A DNA stretch of 64,000 bases from Thermodesulfovibrio sp. (GCA_025057595.1 JANXBK010000001.1:62001-126000), one strand, 5' to 3'. Shown: positions 8,417 to 16,790, counted from the stretch's first letter. The notes: generated by a model from the sequence alone, not told the origin. Program-made: numbers and translations.

Positions 8417-9382
8417 TTATGCCTCCCCAGATATTTTTATTGCATAGCTTCCTTTATAAGTTCCTAATTTGCCTCTGAACTTTTTGACTCCCTCTACTAA
8501 AACCTCCATTTCTTCATCTACTCTCTTTTCAAGAGCTATAACATCTCCTACTTTAAGCTCAATTAAAGTTTTAAAATCTATCTTTGCTTTTCCAAGAACA
8601 GCTTCTATCTGCACAGGAGTTTCTTTAAGTTGTACCTTAAGTCTGCTTACCCATTTTAGGTCTATATCATCTCGGTCTGCTAAAAATGCACTGTAAAGCT
8701 TTTCTTTTATCGGTTCCACAGAGGAGTAGGGTATGCAAACCATGATTTTACATTCTCTCGTTTCAATCTCAAGTTTAAACTCTACCTCTATAACAACATC
8801 TACAGGAGTAACAATAGTTACAAATTGAGGATTCATCTCACTTCTTATATATTGAGGTTTTACAGGGAAAATAGGTTTCCAGGCTTCTTCCATACTTTCA
8901 AGAAACATCATTGTTACTTTATTAATGATTCTTTGTTCAATAGGAGTAAACTCTCTTCCTTCAGGCTTGTAGTAGCCTTTTCCAGAACCACCAAAGTAAA
9001 ACTCTACAAGAGTAAAAATCATTGGAGCATCAAATACTACAAGACTGAAACCTCTTAAAGGTTCAAGTTTTATGATATTAAGACTTGAAGGAAAGGGAAC
9101 AGAACGAAGAAAATCGTAAAATTTGGTTATGTTTACATTAACATTTACAACTTCAACAATCTTTCTTAGGTCTGCTGAAAGAGCAATTCTGAAATTCCTC
9201 GCAAGTCTTTCATTAATTATGTCTAAAGAAGGCATTTTACCACGAACAATCTTTTCTTGAGATGTAAAATCATAAGATCTTACTCCAGAAGGAGCTTCTG
9301 CTTTCTCAGTTTCTACTTCTCCTTCTTCTATGCCTCTCAGTAATGCGTCAATTTCTTCTTGTGATAAAATTTCATCTGCCAT
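8417..9382 (-). CDS. fliM: Flagellar motor switch protein FliM
   Basis: A 321-residue C-ring protein. The N-terminal CheY-P binding peptide is clear (ILSQEEIDALLRG, residues 5-17). A CheC-like middle domain (about 45-225) and a C-terminal SpoA domain (about 240-315, with ELKVGDVIALEKRVDEEM) follow. The conserved switch peptide implies that chemotaxis CheY exists elsewhere in the genome. It lies directly behind fliL in the operon. Confidence 0.96.
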   Translation of the reverse strand: MADEILSQEEIDALLRGIEEGEVETEKAEAPSGVRSYDFTSQEKIVRGKMPSLDIINERLARNFRIALSADLRKIVEVVNVNVNITKFYDFLRSVPFPSSLNIIKLEPLRGFSLVVFDAPMIFTLVEFYFGGSGKGYYKPEGREFTPIEQRIINKVTMMFLESMEEAWKPIFPVKPQYIRSEMNPQFVTIVTPVDVVIEVEFKLEIETRECKIMVCIPYSSVEPIKEKLYSAFLADRDDIDLKWVSRLKVQLKETPVQIEAVLGKAKIDFKTLIELKVGDVIALEKRVDEEMEVLVEGVKKFRGKLGTYKGSYAIKISGEA

Positions 9383-9384
9383 AG

Positions 9385-9873
9385 TTATTGCATAACAAAA
9401 TCTGTTAAGTATACATTTAAAACTGAGCCTTCACCGAGAATCTGATTTGCCCTATTTTTTATTTCATCTTTAAGAAGTATCTTCCCTTCAGGAGTAATTA
9501 ACTCTTCAGAGGTTTTATTAGTAAGTAAAGTAATAATAGCATCTCTTAGCTGAGGAGTTTTATTCTTTGCTACTTCAGCGAATTTAGCATTTGCTAGTTC
9601 AAGCTGAATTGATACTTTAAGGTATTTATTACCTCCTTGATCCATAAGATTAACTACAAAGGGCTCAAATGCAAAGTTAATTCCTTGAATTTCTTTGCTT
9701 TTTGTTTCAGTTGGAGAGGAAGGTTTATTTAGGATTAAAAAGTAGGATGCAGTAGCTCCTGCAGCAACTATGATTACTGCAGCTATTAATATAATTAAAA
9801 GCTTTTTTTTACCTTTAGATTGATCCTTTGTCTCTAGCGTTTCTTCTGTCTGTCCTTTTTTTTCGTTTGCCAT
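9385..9873 (-). CDS. fliL: Flagellar basal body-associated protein FliL
   Basis: A 162-residue single-pass membrane protein: a short charged cytoplasmic N-terminus, a transmembrane helix at about residues 25-47 (KLLIILIAAVIIVAAGATAS), and a periplasmic stomatin-like domain (FAFEPFVVNL, then YLKVSIQLEL). FliL rings surround the stators. It is the first gene of the flagellar operon. The ATG at 9871-9873 has a perfect AGGAGG ribosome site (9880-9886 region), and a sigma-54-type promoter lies about 50 bases upstream. Confidence 0.94.
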   Translation of the reverse strand: MANEKKGQTEETLETKDQSKGKKKLLIILIAAVIIVAAGATASYFLILNKPSSPTETKSKEIQGINFAFEPFVVNLMDQGGNKYLKVSIQLELANAKFAEVAKNKTPQLRDAIITLLTNKTSEELITPEGKILLKDEIKNRANQILGEGSVLNVYLTDFVMQ

Positions 9874-9921
9874 GTTGCCTCCTTTAGTCTTTTTTCTAAC
9901 TTTTTTCTAAATTTGATAAAT

Positions 9922-9940
9922 AAGCATGTTTTATGCCAAT
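9922..9940 (-). promoter_or_regulatory. Sigma-54 (-24/-12) promoter of the fliL-fliA operon
   Basis: On the minus strand the sequence reads TTGGCATAAAACATGCTT: GG at 9937-9936 and GC at 9925-9924 with exactly ten bases between, as RpoN promoters require. The -24 block (TTGGCAT) is a near-consensus match and the -12 block (ATGCT) is good. Predicted transcription start is about 9912, giving a 38-base leader before fliL. Flagellar middle genes are sigma-54 dependent in many polar flagellates. Confidence 0.68.
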
Positions 9941-9979
9941 AACTCTAATGGAGGAGAGCGAAAGTTGATAGCTCAAATA

Positions 9980-10015
9980 TGTCATATTTTTGACACTACC
10001 AAATCTTTTTTGACA
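9980..10015. promoter_or_regulatory. Candidate enhancer (UAS) for a sigma-54 activator upstream of fliL
   Basis: A palindrome TGTCA-N6-TGACA lies at 9980-9995, and a third TGACA at 10011-10015 is exactly 20 bases after the second. Both are preceded by a T run. The array starts about 40 bases upstream of the -24 element, in the only non-coding space between fliL and mutL. Its symmetry and spacing suit a FlgR/FleQ/NtrC-type activator, though the activator is not in this window. Confidence 0.45.
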
Positions 10016-10021
10016 TAGAAT

Positions 10022-11611
10022 CTATTTTAAAAACCACTTTCTTATTTCATTTAAAGTAAGAAGTTTTTTAATTGGTCTTCCGTGAGGACAGTGCTCTGGG
10101 TTAGAGGTTTTCCTGAGCTGTTTAATAAGCATTTTAAGCTCTTCAAGGGTTATTTTATCATTTGCTCTTAGAGATTTATGACATGCTACTGTAGCTGCAA
10201 TTTTTTTCTTTCTATCCAATAAATCTGGATTTGTGATTTCCTCTTTAAGAGTGTAGGCAATACTTTCAATCACCGAGGCTAAATCTGCGTTTTTTAAGAC
10301 TTCTGGAATAGCTCTTATAACTATTGAGTTTTTCCCAAAGTCTTCAGCCTCTATCCCAATTTCTTTAAGAATAAAGAGATTTTCTTTAATTAAGATATAA
10401 TCTGGGGCAGACAAATTTATTACTTCCGGGAAAATCAGATTTAAAGTTTTTTTCTCAGATTTATTTAAAATCCTTTCAAAGTTAATCCTTTCATGGGCAG
10501 CGTGAAAATCAAAAAAAAGAATACCCTCCTGAGTATTAATCGCTACAATAGAGTTGTCAACTTGAAAGAAGTTGATTAAATTATTCTCATTAAAAAGACT
10601 TTCAGAAGTTTGCCAAATACTACTACTTTCACCAACTGATGGATAAGCTGTCTGCAAAGCAGTTTTAAATATTAGTTCATGAATAATTTTTGGGTTTCTG
10701 AATCTTACCTCTTTTTTTGCAGGATGAACATTGAAGTCTACATCAGAGGGTGGAACAGTAAGATATATAAAAAACTGTGGATGATTTTCTTTTATTTGAA
10801 AAGCCTTATATAAAGTACCAACTAAGAAGGAGTCTTTTATAGGTCTTCTATTTACAAAAATAGTTTGTTTTTCTCTTGGTTTTCTTGAAAGTTTCTCCTC
10901 AGTAATAAAGAGTGAAAGCTTATAGTTTTCATCTGAAACCTCAATAAATTTAAGTTTTTCAAAAAACTTTGAACCAAAAAGCTGAAATACTCTCTCATTG
11001 ATTGAATTTGTAGAGGGTAGATTAAATATCTCCTCATCATCTATAAAAAGACTAAACTGTATCTCCGGATAGGCAAGACAGTAGTTTTGAACTGTTTCAA
11101 CTATATGTGATTTCTCAGTAGTAGTAGATTTTAAGAATTTGCGTCTTACAGGTACGTTAAAAAAGAGTTCTCTTACTTCCACTGTTGTTCCTTTTGTTAT
11201 AGCTGGTTTCTTCTCTATTAGTTTGCCTCCTGTCAAGTAAAGCTCTGTGCCTACATCTTCATCCTTATGTTGAGTAATAACTCTTATTTTGCTTACTTGA
11301 GCAATTGAGTATAATGCTTCACCACGAAAACCGAGAGTAGTAATACTGTATAAATCTCTCTCCTGTCTTATCTTACTTGTAGCATGTTTTAGAAAAGCAG
11401 CTGTAGCATCCTCTTGATAAATTCCCTCTCCATCATCAACAACTTTTATTTCAGATACTCCGCTATCTTTGACAAAAACTGCTATCGATGTGGCTTGAGC
11501 ATCTATAGAGTTTTCTATAAGCTCTTTAACTACAGAGGCTGGTCTCTCAATAACCTCTCCTGCAGCTATTTTGCCAACTAAAGATTCTGATAGTATACTG
11601 ATTTTTCTCAT
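10022..11611 (-). CDS. mutL: DNA mismatch repair protein MutL
   Basis: A 529-residue GHKL ATPase of mismatch repair. The N-terminal ATPase motifs are ELIENSIDAQAT, DDGEGI, and TLGFRGEALYSIAQVSK (residues about 30-110). The C-terminal endonuclease motif reads DFHAAHERINFE, corresponding to DQHAxxExxxxE with Gln replaced by Phe, and the late motif CPHGRP is present near the end. This is therefore an endonuclease-type MutL, as in bacteria lacking MutH. The gene starts directly after the Slp-like lipoprotein gene, and the pair appears to be co-transcribed from the promoter at 12137. Confidence 0.96.
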   Translation of the reverse strand: MRKISILSESLVGKIAAGEVIERPASVVKELIENSIDAQATSIAVFVKDSGVSEIKVVDDGEGIYQEDATAAFLKHATSKIRQERDLYSITTLGFRGEALYSIAQVSKIRVITQHKDEDVGTELYLTGGKLIEKKPAITKGTTVEVRELFFNVPVRRKFLKSTTTEKSHIVETVQNYCLAYPEIQFSLFIDDEEIFNLPSTNSINERVFQLFGSKFFEKLKFIEVSDENYKLSLFITEEKLSRKPREKQTIFVNRRPIKDSFLVGTLYKAFQIKENHPQFFIYLTVPPSDVDFNVHPAKKEVRFRNPKIIHELIFKTALQTAYPSVGESSSIWQTSESLFNENNLINFFQVDNSIVAINTQEGILFFDFHAAHERINFERILNKSEKKTLNLIFPEVINLSAPDYILIKENLFILKEIGIEAEDFGKNSIVIRAIPEVLKNADLASVIESIAYTLKEEITNPDLLDRKKKIAATVACHKSLRANDKITLEELKMLIKQLRKTSNPEHCPHGRPIKKLLTLNEIRKWFLK

Positions 11612-12130
11612 CTACCAAGGACCATACTCAATCCACCATCTTGGAGTGCCATACCAAAGCCAGATTGAAGGACGCCAGTAGTAATAATAATAAACTTTCT
11701 TTTTCCATAAATAAGTTGCTTGAGCTTCAATAAGTGGGAAGCTGTAAGACATCCCATTAATTTTACCCTCTTTCATTTCTTTGAATTTACCAACAACTGT
11801 TAAATATCTTCCCTTTGAGTAAACTTCACAGTCAAGAAAATTTCTGGATTTAACAATAAACCTTCCCTCAGAGGCGTCTGTCTCAGTGGGATGACCATCT
11901 TTTTGAAGGGGTAAATGAAGTATTTCAAAGATTGTTCCTTCTTCAGTATTTGTACAGTTTATAATTCTTCCTCCCCAAAGAAGAGAAACATCATAGTATT
12001 TATTAGGATTGTCTTTTACTGCTTTAAAGGGAACATCTCTTAAAGCCGGAGTTTCCTGCAATGGCTTAGGTAGAGTTGCACATCCAAAAATGATAGCAAA
12101 AAAACAAAGGAGTATCCATCTGTATCTCAT
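11612..12130 (-). CDS. Slp-family outer membrane lipoprotein
   Basis: A 172-residue lipoprotein with a signal peptide and lipobox ending IIFGC (Cys17). The mature part matches the Slp family (LRDVPFKAVKDNPNKYYD, then LLWGGRIINCTN, then EGRFIVKS). Slp proteins are starvation or stress-linked outer-membrane lipoproteins of unknown biochemical role. The C-terminus is unusually rich in Tyr and Trp. The ATG at 12130 has no ribosome site but follows an extended -10 box by six bases, suggesting a leaderless message. It is divergent from the oxidoreductase gene at 12192 and overlaps nothing. Confidence 0.82.
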   Translation of the reverse strand: MRYRWILLCFFAIIFGCATLPKPLQETPALRDVPFKAVKDNPNKYYDVSLLWGGRIINCTNTEEGTIFEILHLPLQKDGHPTETDASEGRFIVKSRNFLDCEVYSKGRYLTVVGKFKEMKEGKINGMSYSFPLIEAQATYLWKKKVYYYYYWRPSIWLWYGTPRWWIEYGPW

Positions 12131-12136
12131 AAATTT

Positions 12137-12145
12137 ATTATATCA
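12137..12145 (-). promoter_or_regulatory. Extended -10 promoter of slp-mutL (leaderless type)
   Basis: Minus-strand TGATATAAT (TGn plus TATAAT) ends six bases before the ATG at 12130. No ribosome site lies between, so transcription should begin at or within a base or two of the start codon. Confidence 0.6.
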
Positions 12146-12153
12146 ATTTAATA

Positions 12154-12162
12154 TGTTAAAAT
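12154..12162 (+). promoter_or_regulatory. Extended -10 promoter of the VorB-like gene
   Basis: The sequence TGTTAAAAT followed by AAAAAA is an extended -10 element 29 bases before the ATG at 12192. The same ATGnTAAAATAAAAA word precedes parA (34528-34542) and hemL (57198 region). Confidence 0.5.
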
Positions 12163-12191
12163 AAAAAATTCCCAAAGATGTGGAGGTGACA

Positions 12192-13256
12192 ATGAAAGTA
12201 CTAATGAAGGGTAATGAAGCTGTAGCAGAAGCAGCAATTCAAGCTGGATTAAAATTTTATGCCGGATATCCTATAACTCCTCAGAACGAAATACCAGAAT
12301 ATTTATCAAAGAGACTTCCAGAGGAAGGAGGAGTATTTATTCAAGCAGAAAGTGAAATAGCTGCAATAAATATGATTTATGGAGCCTCAGCCTGTGGAGT
12401 TAGAGTAATGACTTCATCAAGCTCACCAGGTATAAGTTTGAAACAAGAGGCAGTCTCTTATATGGCGTCAGCGGAGCTTCCAGCAGTAATTGTAAATATA
12501 ATGCGTGGTGGACCAGGGCTTGGCAATATATCAGGTAGTCAAGCAGACTATTTTCAAACAGTAAAAGGTGGTGGTCATGGTGATTATCGCCTTTTAGTGT
12601 ATGCTCCCTTTAGTGTACAAGAACTCTGGGATTATACAATCCTTGCTTTTGAAAAGGCTGATGAATGGAGAACTCCTGTAGTAATTCTTGGCGATGGTAT
12701 AATTGCTCAGATGATGGAGCCTCTTGTAACAAGAGTTCCTGAGTTGAAAGTTTACGACAAGTCTGCATGGGCACTAACTGGAGCAAAGGGAAGACCTGCA
12801 AGAGTTATAAAAACTCTTTTTTTGGGGGAGGGAGAGCTTGAAAGACATAACTGGAAGCTTCAAGAAAAATATAAGCAGTGGAAAGAAAAAGAAGTAAAAT
12901 ATGAGACATATTTTGTTGATGATGCAGATGTTTTAGTGGTAGCTTTTGGATCTGCTGCAAGAATTACTCTCTCTGCCATAAGAAAACTAAGACAACAGGG
13001 AGTTAAAATTGGACTCTTAAGGCCTGTTACACTCTTTCCTTTTCCTGAAGAACCAATAAGACAGATTGCTAAAACAGTAGAAAGATTAATCGTTGTTGAA
13101 TTTAATGCCGGACAGATGATAGAAGATGTGAAACTTGCAATAAATGGTGTTGCAGAGGTTTACTTTTATGGAAGACCAGGTGGAAGTATTGTAACAGTAG
13201 AAGATATTTATGAGATGCTTTTACAGTATACTGTTACAGATAAAGTTATAAAATGA
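12192..13256 (+). CDS. 2-oxoacid:ferredoxin oxidoreductase alpha subunit, VorB/KorA type, without neighbouring partner subunits
   Basis: A 354-residue protein of the pyruvate/2-ketoacid ferredoxin oxidoreductase superfamily. The N-terminal pyrimidine-binding-type domain has GYPITPQNEIPEYL, QAESEIAAINMIYGAS and TSSSSPGISLKQE. The C-terminal domain includes VVAFGSAARITLSAIRKL and RPVTLFPFPEEPI. Family members with this length are VorB (branched-chain) or KorA (2-oxoglutarate). The start is the ATG with GGAGGTG five bases upstream; an in-frame GTG at 12180 is less likely. No beta (thiamine diphosphate), gamma or ferredoxin subunit follows: the next gene, overlapping by four bases, is an MscS channel. 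Substrate is therefore uncertain. Confidence 0.85.
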   Translation: MKVLMKGNEAVAEAAIQAGLKFYAGYPITPQNEIPEYLSKRLPEEGGVFIQAESEIAAINMIYGASACGVRVMTSSSSPGISLKQEAVSYMASAELPAVIVNIMRGGPGLGNISGSQADYFQTVKGGGHGDYRLLVYAPFSVQELWDYTILAFEKADEWRTPVVILGDGIIAQMMEPLVTRVPELKVYDKSAWALTGAKGRPARVIKTLFLGEGELERHNWKLQEKYKQWKEKEVKYETYFVDDADVLVVAFGSAARITLSAIRKLRQQGVKIGLLRPVTLFPFPEEPIRQIAKTVERLIVVEFNAGQMIEDVKLAINGVAEVYFYGRPGGSIVTVEDIYEMLLQYTVTDKVIK

Positions 13257-14278
13257 TTTTTAAAAAAACTCTTTTAGCTTTTATTGCATTTTCTGTTACC
13301 TCTGGATTATTACTTCTTGCACGGGCTATTTTATTTAGTCTTATTCATCGTTGGGCAAAGAAAACAAAAACAGAGATTGACAACCTCATAATAGCTACAA
13401 TAAAGTTTCCGTCAATTCTTATATGTATAACTATAGGTTTATATGTTAGTTTGGAGATATCTGAGATACCTTCAAAATATGTACCTTATCTAATTAAAGC
13501 AATATATGTATTGATTATTCTCTCAGTTACTGTGACGTTGGCAAATCTCATAACAAGACTTTTTATAAACTATGTAGAAAGAAAAGCTATATCCTTTCAG
13601 TCCACAGGTTTACTTATTACAATAATTAAAATTGCTATATATTTAATAGGATTTATAATAACTCTTCATATCTTCGGAGTCTCTATTGCTCCACTTATAA
13701 CTGCTTTAGGAATTGGTGGATTAGCTGTAGGACTTGCTTTAAAGGATACTCTTGAAAATCTCTTTGCTGGAATTCACATTATGAGTGAAAAAACAGTGAG
13801 AGTTGGAGATTTTATTCGCCTTGAAACAGGGCAGGAGGGTTATGTGGAGGATATCTCATGGAGAACGACGAGAATAAGAATGCTTCCTAATAATATTCTT
13901 ATAATACCAAATAGTAAGCTTGCTCAAAGTATTGTAATAAACTATTTTCTTCCTGAAAAAAGAATGTCCTTGCAAATTCCCATAAGTGTCAGCTATAAAG
14001 AGGATCCAGAGAAAGTTGAAAAGATACTTATTGATGAAGTAAAAAAGGCTTCCCAGCAGATAGAGGGCTTACTAAGTGAGCCTGAACCAGTTGTGAGATT
14101 TATTCCTGGCTTCGGAGAAAGCTCTCTTGATTTTACTCTTATTTGTCATATAAGAGAGGTTATAGATCAGTATCCTATTCAACATGAATTAAGAAAAAGA
14201 ATTTTTAGACGTTTCAAAGAGGAGGGCATAGAAATTCCCTTCCCTCAAAGAGTAGTTTGGCTAAAAAATAGAGATTAG
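13253..14278 (+). CDS. MscS-family small-conductance mechanosensitive channel
   Basis: A 341-residue membrane protein with three or four helices in the first 165 residues. The pore-lining and upper beta-domain signature follows: ALGIGGLAVGLALKDTLENL, then VGDFIRLETGQEGYVEDISW and MLPNNILIIPNSKLAQS. The cytoplasmic vestibule ends near the family position. These channels release solutes on hypo-osmotic shock. The start overlaps the oxidoreductase stop by four bases (ATGA), so the two are translated together although no functional link is obvious. Confidence 0.92.
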   Translation: MIFKKTLLAFIAFSVTSGLLLLARAILFSLIHRWAKKTKTEIDNLIIATIKFPSILICITIGLYVSLEISEIPSKYVPYLIKAIYVLIILSVTVTLANLITRLFINYVERKAISFQSTGLLITIIKIAIYLIGFIITLHIFGVSIAPLITALGIGGLAVGLALKDTLENLFAGIHIMSEKTVRVGDFIRLETGQEGYVEDISWRTTRIRMLPNNILIIPNSKLAQSIVINYFLPEKRMSLQIPISVSYKEDPEKVEKILIDEVKKASQQIEGLLSEPEPVVRFIPGFGESSLDFTLICHIREVIDQYPIQHELRKRIFRRFKEEGIEIPFPQRVVWLKNRD

Positions 14279-14289
14279 CAAATTGTAGT

Positions 14290-15171
14290 TTATTTAGCTC
14301 TTGGATGATGTCTAATATACTCTTTACGAAGTCTTTCCACTGTAACTTTTGTATAAATCTGAGTTGTAGATATATCACTGTGGCCCAGCATCTTTTGTAG
14401 TGATCTCAGATCTATTCCTCCTTCAAGAAGATGGGTTGCAAAACTATGTCTTATCATATGTGGTGTTATATCTACTCCTGCTAATTTTCCAAACTCTTTT
14501 AGAGTTTGCCAAAATCTTTGACGACTCATAGCTTTTCCACGATTATTTAAAAAGACAAATTCAGATGATTTTTTCTTGAGAAGTTTTGGTCTTAGCTCTA
14601 AAAGATAATTTTTAATTTTTCTAATAGTTCTTTCAGCCACTGGAACAACTCTTTCTTTGTCTCCTTTACCTCTGACTCTAATGAATCCTGCCTCAAGGTT
14701 TACATCTGTTAATTTCAAACCAATAAGCTCACTTACTCTTAAACCCGCCGCATACATAAGTTCTAGCATCGTAATATCCCTTAAGAAATACCTATTTTTA
14801 AGCATAACTGAAAGAAGTCTTTTCATATCTTCTACATCAACTGCTTTAGGAAGTCTTATCCATTTTTTAGGAGATCTGATTCCTTCGGTTGGATCATAAT
14901 TTATAAGATTTTCTATTATTAGAAACCTGTAGAAATGTTTTAGTGACGAGATATATCTGGCAATTGTCGATAGAGAATAACCTTTCTCTTTTAAATTTAA
15001 AAGATAATTCATTATCTCTTCTTTTTTACAGGAAAGAGGCGAAAGTTTTTTTCCCACTAAATATTTAAAAAAATTTTTTAGGTCGTTTTCGTAGGATTTA
15101 ACAGAGTTAACTGAAAGCGTCCTCTCAGCAACGAGATAATTAAGAAACTTCTCTAATATTTCTTCACTCAT
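14290..15171 (-). CDS. xerD: Tyrosine recombinase XerD (XerC/D family)
   Basis: A 293-residue tyrosine recombinase. The N-terminal SAM-like domain covers about residues 1-90. The catalytic domain has Arg in AAGLRVSELIGL, Lys in RGKGDKERVVPV, HMIRHSFATHLLEGG (HxxR), LGHSDISTTQIY, and the Tyr nucleophile. Length and absence of mobile-element neighbours indicate the housekeeping chromosome-dimer resolvase; XerC versus XerD cannot be settled from the sequence alone. It overlaps the YprB-like gene by eight bases and is the last gene of a three-gene minus-strand run. Confidence 0.88.
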   Translation of the reverse strand: MSEEILEKFLNYLVAERTLSVNSVKSYENDLKNFFKYLVGKKLSPLSCKKEEIMNYLLNLKEKGYSLSTIARYISSLKHFYRFLIIENLINYDPTEGIRSPKKWIRLPKAVDVEDMKRLLSVMLKNRYFLRDITMLELMYAAGLRVSELIGLKLTDVNLEAGFIRVRGKGDKERVVPVAERTIRKIKNYLLELRPKLLKKKSSEFVFLNNRGKAMSRQRFWQTLKEFGKLAGVDITPHMIRHSFATHLLEGGIDLRSLQKMLGHSDISTTQIYTKVTVERLRKEYIRHHPRAK

Positions 15172-15943
15172 TAATTAGAAACTCTTTTATGCCTGTAAGA
15201 TCTTTCAGCTTATTATAGAAAATGTGACTAAGCAAAAATAAACTTTCAGTATCCGCTTTATTGTAACAGAGCAAGACTTCTATAGCTTCTTTGCTTCCAT
15301 CTAAATAATCTCTCCACAGCTTTACAGCATCATAGCCATTAAGTTCTTCAATCTCTTTTTGTCTATTTATTAAGAATGTTTTCTCAAGTTTTTTTAGTCC
15401 TCCACTTATTCCAGCTCTCTTAGTAGCAAAAAATAAGTCAAAATGAGGAAGATGTTCTATTCTTAAGTTAGGAAACTGCTTTTTTAAGAAAGGTATATCA
15501 AAGATACTTCCGTAAAAGGTAATAAGATATTTATGGTTGTCAATGAGTTCTTGAAGTATTCTATCTGAGAGGTTTTCTCCTCTTATTAAAGCTGTATAGC
15601 CTCTAATTGAGTATATACCTACCACTGTTATATAACCACCTTTTTCAGGTGTAAGACCGTTTGTTTCTATATCAAGACATAAGCATTCTTCTGAGAAATC
15701 TTTAAAAAGGCGCCAATGTTCTCTTTTTTTCAAATACTTACAGAAAAACTCTGAGTCTTTTAAAATTAAAGCTTCTGATGCTTTGTTTAGAAACTCATCG
15801 TAAATAGATTTTCTGGTAGGTTCAATATCTAAGACCTTTTCAGAAGATAAGAAATCCTCCCATGTTAAAATTCCATTTCTCCAAAGCTTTCTTTCCGTTT
15901 TCTCTCCAACTCCATCAAGAAGAATAAAACTATTTTTTATCAT
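15164..15943 (-). CDS. YprB-like RNase H-fold 3'-5' exonuclease with helix-hairpin-helix N-terminus
   Basis: A 259-residue protein. Residues 1-35 (LLDGVGEKTERKLWRNGI) look like a helix-hairpin-helix DNA-binding motif. The rest is a DEDD-type ribonuclease H-like domain: CLDIETNGL at about residue 90 supplies the first D-x-E, LITFYGSIFDIPFL the second motif, and YNKADTESLFLL the last Asp. The family (COG3359) is predicted to be exonucleolytic; its physiological substrate is not known. The ATG at 15943 lacks a ribosome site and follows TATAAT by five bases; that box lies in the last codons of the upstream glycosyltransferase gene. Confidence 0.78.
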   Translation of the reverse strand: MIKNSFILLDGVGEKTERKLWRNGILTWEDFLSSEKVLDIEPTRKSIYDEFLNKASEALILKDSEFFCKYLKKREHWRLFKDFSEECLCLDIETNGLTPEKGGYITVVGIYSIRGYTALIRGENLSDRILQELIDNHKYLITFYGSIFDIPFLKKQFPNLRIEHLPHFDLFFATKRAGISGGLKKLEKTFLINRQKEIEELNGYDAVKLWRDYLDGSKEAIEVLLCYNKADTESLFLLSHIFYNKLKDLTGIKEFLINE

Positions 15944-15945
15944 AG

Positions 15946-16773
15946 TTAATTATAATTAGGAAGTATATGATTTAAACAAGTTAAAGTTTTCTCTAATAAG
16001 ACGTCTTTTTTAAGACATCTTCTTTCATCACATATATTTGGATAACAGGGATCACATTCATCAGTTCTTATTGTGAATATCTTTTCGCCTATTGGATGCC
16101 ATACTAAAGGATCAGTAGGTCCGAAGATTACCAAAGAAGGGACTCCTAAATATGCACTTAAATGAGTTAGTCCGCTGTCAGTACCGATATACAAGGAAGC
16201 TTTAAGAAGTATTTTTGTGGTTTCAAATATGTTTTCGGTATAAAGAGAGTTTTTAAAAAATCCGATAAGTTCTCTTTGCGCAGGTCCTAATAAATATAGG
16301 GTTTTCATTTCATAATTATTTAAAATTTTTTCTACTTCACAAAAAAAGGTAATCTCTGGATTTTTTTTCTTTGAGCCGCTGCCAGGATGGATTATACAAA
16401 GTTTAGGGTCTTTTTTGATTTCCAAATTAAGTTTTAGAGTTTTTGAGTAATCCATATTTCTTAATTTTAGTTTTTCCAAATAGTAGTTAACAGCCCAGAC
16501 TTTTTTTGGAGGTATAGGATCAATAAAAATTGCATTTTTATCCTTTTCTGAGACAAGCTCTTTATTTTTAGAGAAAAAAATTTTTAAATCAAAATCCTCT
16601 TTAGGTTTATAAAAAGTTATATTTTTACAGAGTCCGGCTATTTTAGCAATATAGAAATACTCTGTATTACCCCAAACTGTAACTTCAAATCCTTTTTTTG
16701 TCAGAATCTCAAGTACAGGATAAATTAAAATACTGTCACCTAATCCTCCCATCCTGTATACAAGAGCTTTCAT
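15946..16773 (-). CDS. Glycosyltransferase family 9 (ADP-heptose:LPS heptosyltransferase-like)
   Basis: A 275-residue GT-B fold enzyme. It has the N-terminal MGGLGDSILIYPVL motif and the C-terminal nucleotide-sugar site (IHPGSGSKKKNPEITFF, then YIGTDSGLTHLSAYLG and VIFGPTDPLVWHPIG). The C-terminal Cys-rich tail (CDPCYPNICDERRCL) is common in heptosyltransferases. It probably adds heptose to lipopolysaccharide core; length is a little short, so the exact acceptor is unknown. The gene is divergent from the ferredoxin-ATPase gene at 16791, with only 17 bases between the two start codons. Confidence 0.82.
   Translation of the reverse strand: MKALVYRMGGLGDSILIYPVLEILTKKGFEVTVWGNTEYFYIAKIAGLCKNITFYKPKEDFDLKIFFSKNKELVSEKDKNAIFIDPIPPKKVWAVNYYLEKLKLRNMDYSKTLKLNLEIKKDPKLCIIHPGSGSKKKNPEITFFCEVEKILNNYEMKTLYLLGPAQRELIGFFKNSLYTENIFETTKILLKASLYIGTDSGLTHLSAYLGVPSLVIFGPTDPLVWHPIGEKIFTIRTDECDPCYPNICDERRCLKKDVLLEKTLTCLNHILPNYN
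15949..15954 (-). promoter_or_regulatory. -10 box (TATAAT) in front of the YprB-like gene, leaderless type
   Basis: Minus-strand TATAAT ends five bases before the ATG at 15943, and it encodes the last residues of the upstream gene. It would allow yprB-xerD expression separate from the glycosyltransferase. Confidence 0.45.
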
Positions 16774-16775
16774 GC

Positions 16776-16785
16776 TATAATTTTA
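16776..16785. promoter_or_regulatory. Bidirectional -10 region between two divergent leaderless genes
   Basis: On plus, TATAAT at 16776-16781 lies nine bases before the ATG at 16791. On minus, TAAAAT (16785-16780) lies six bases before the ATG at 16773. The two boxes overlap by two bases inside a 17-bp gap, so the two promoters would exclude each other and any -35 contacts must lie in coding DNA. Confidence 0.5.
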
Positions 16786-16790
16786 AATCT

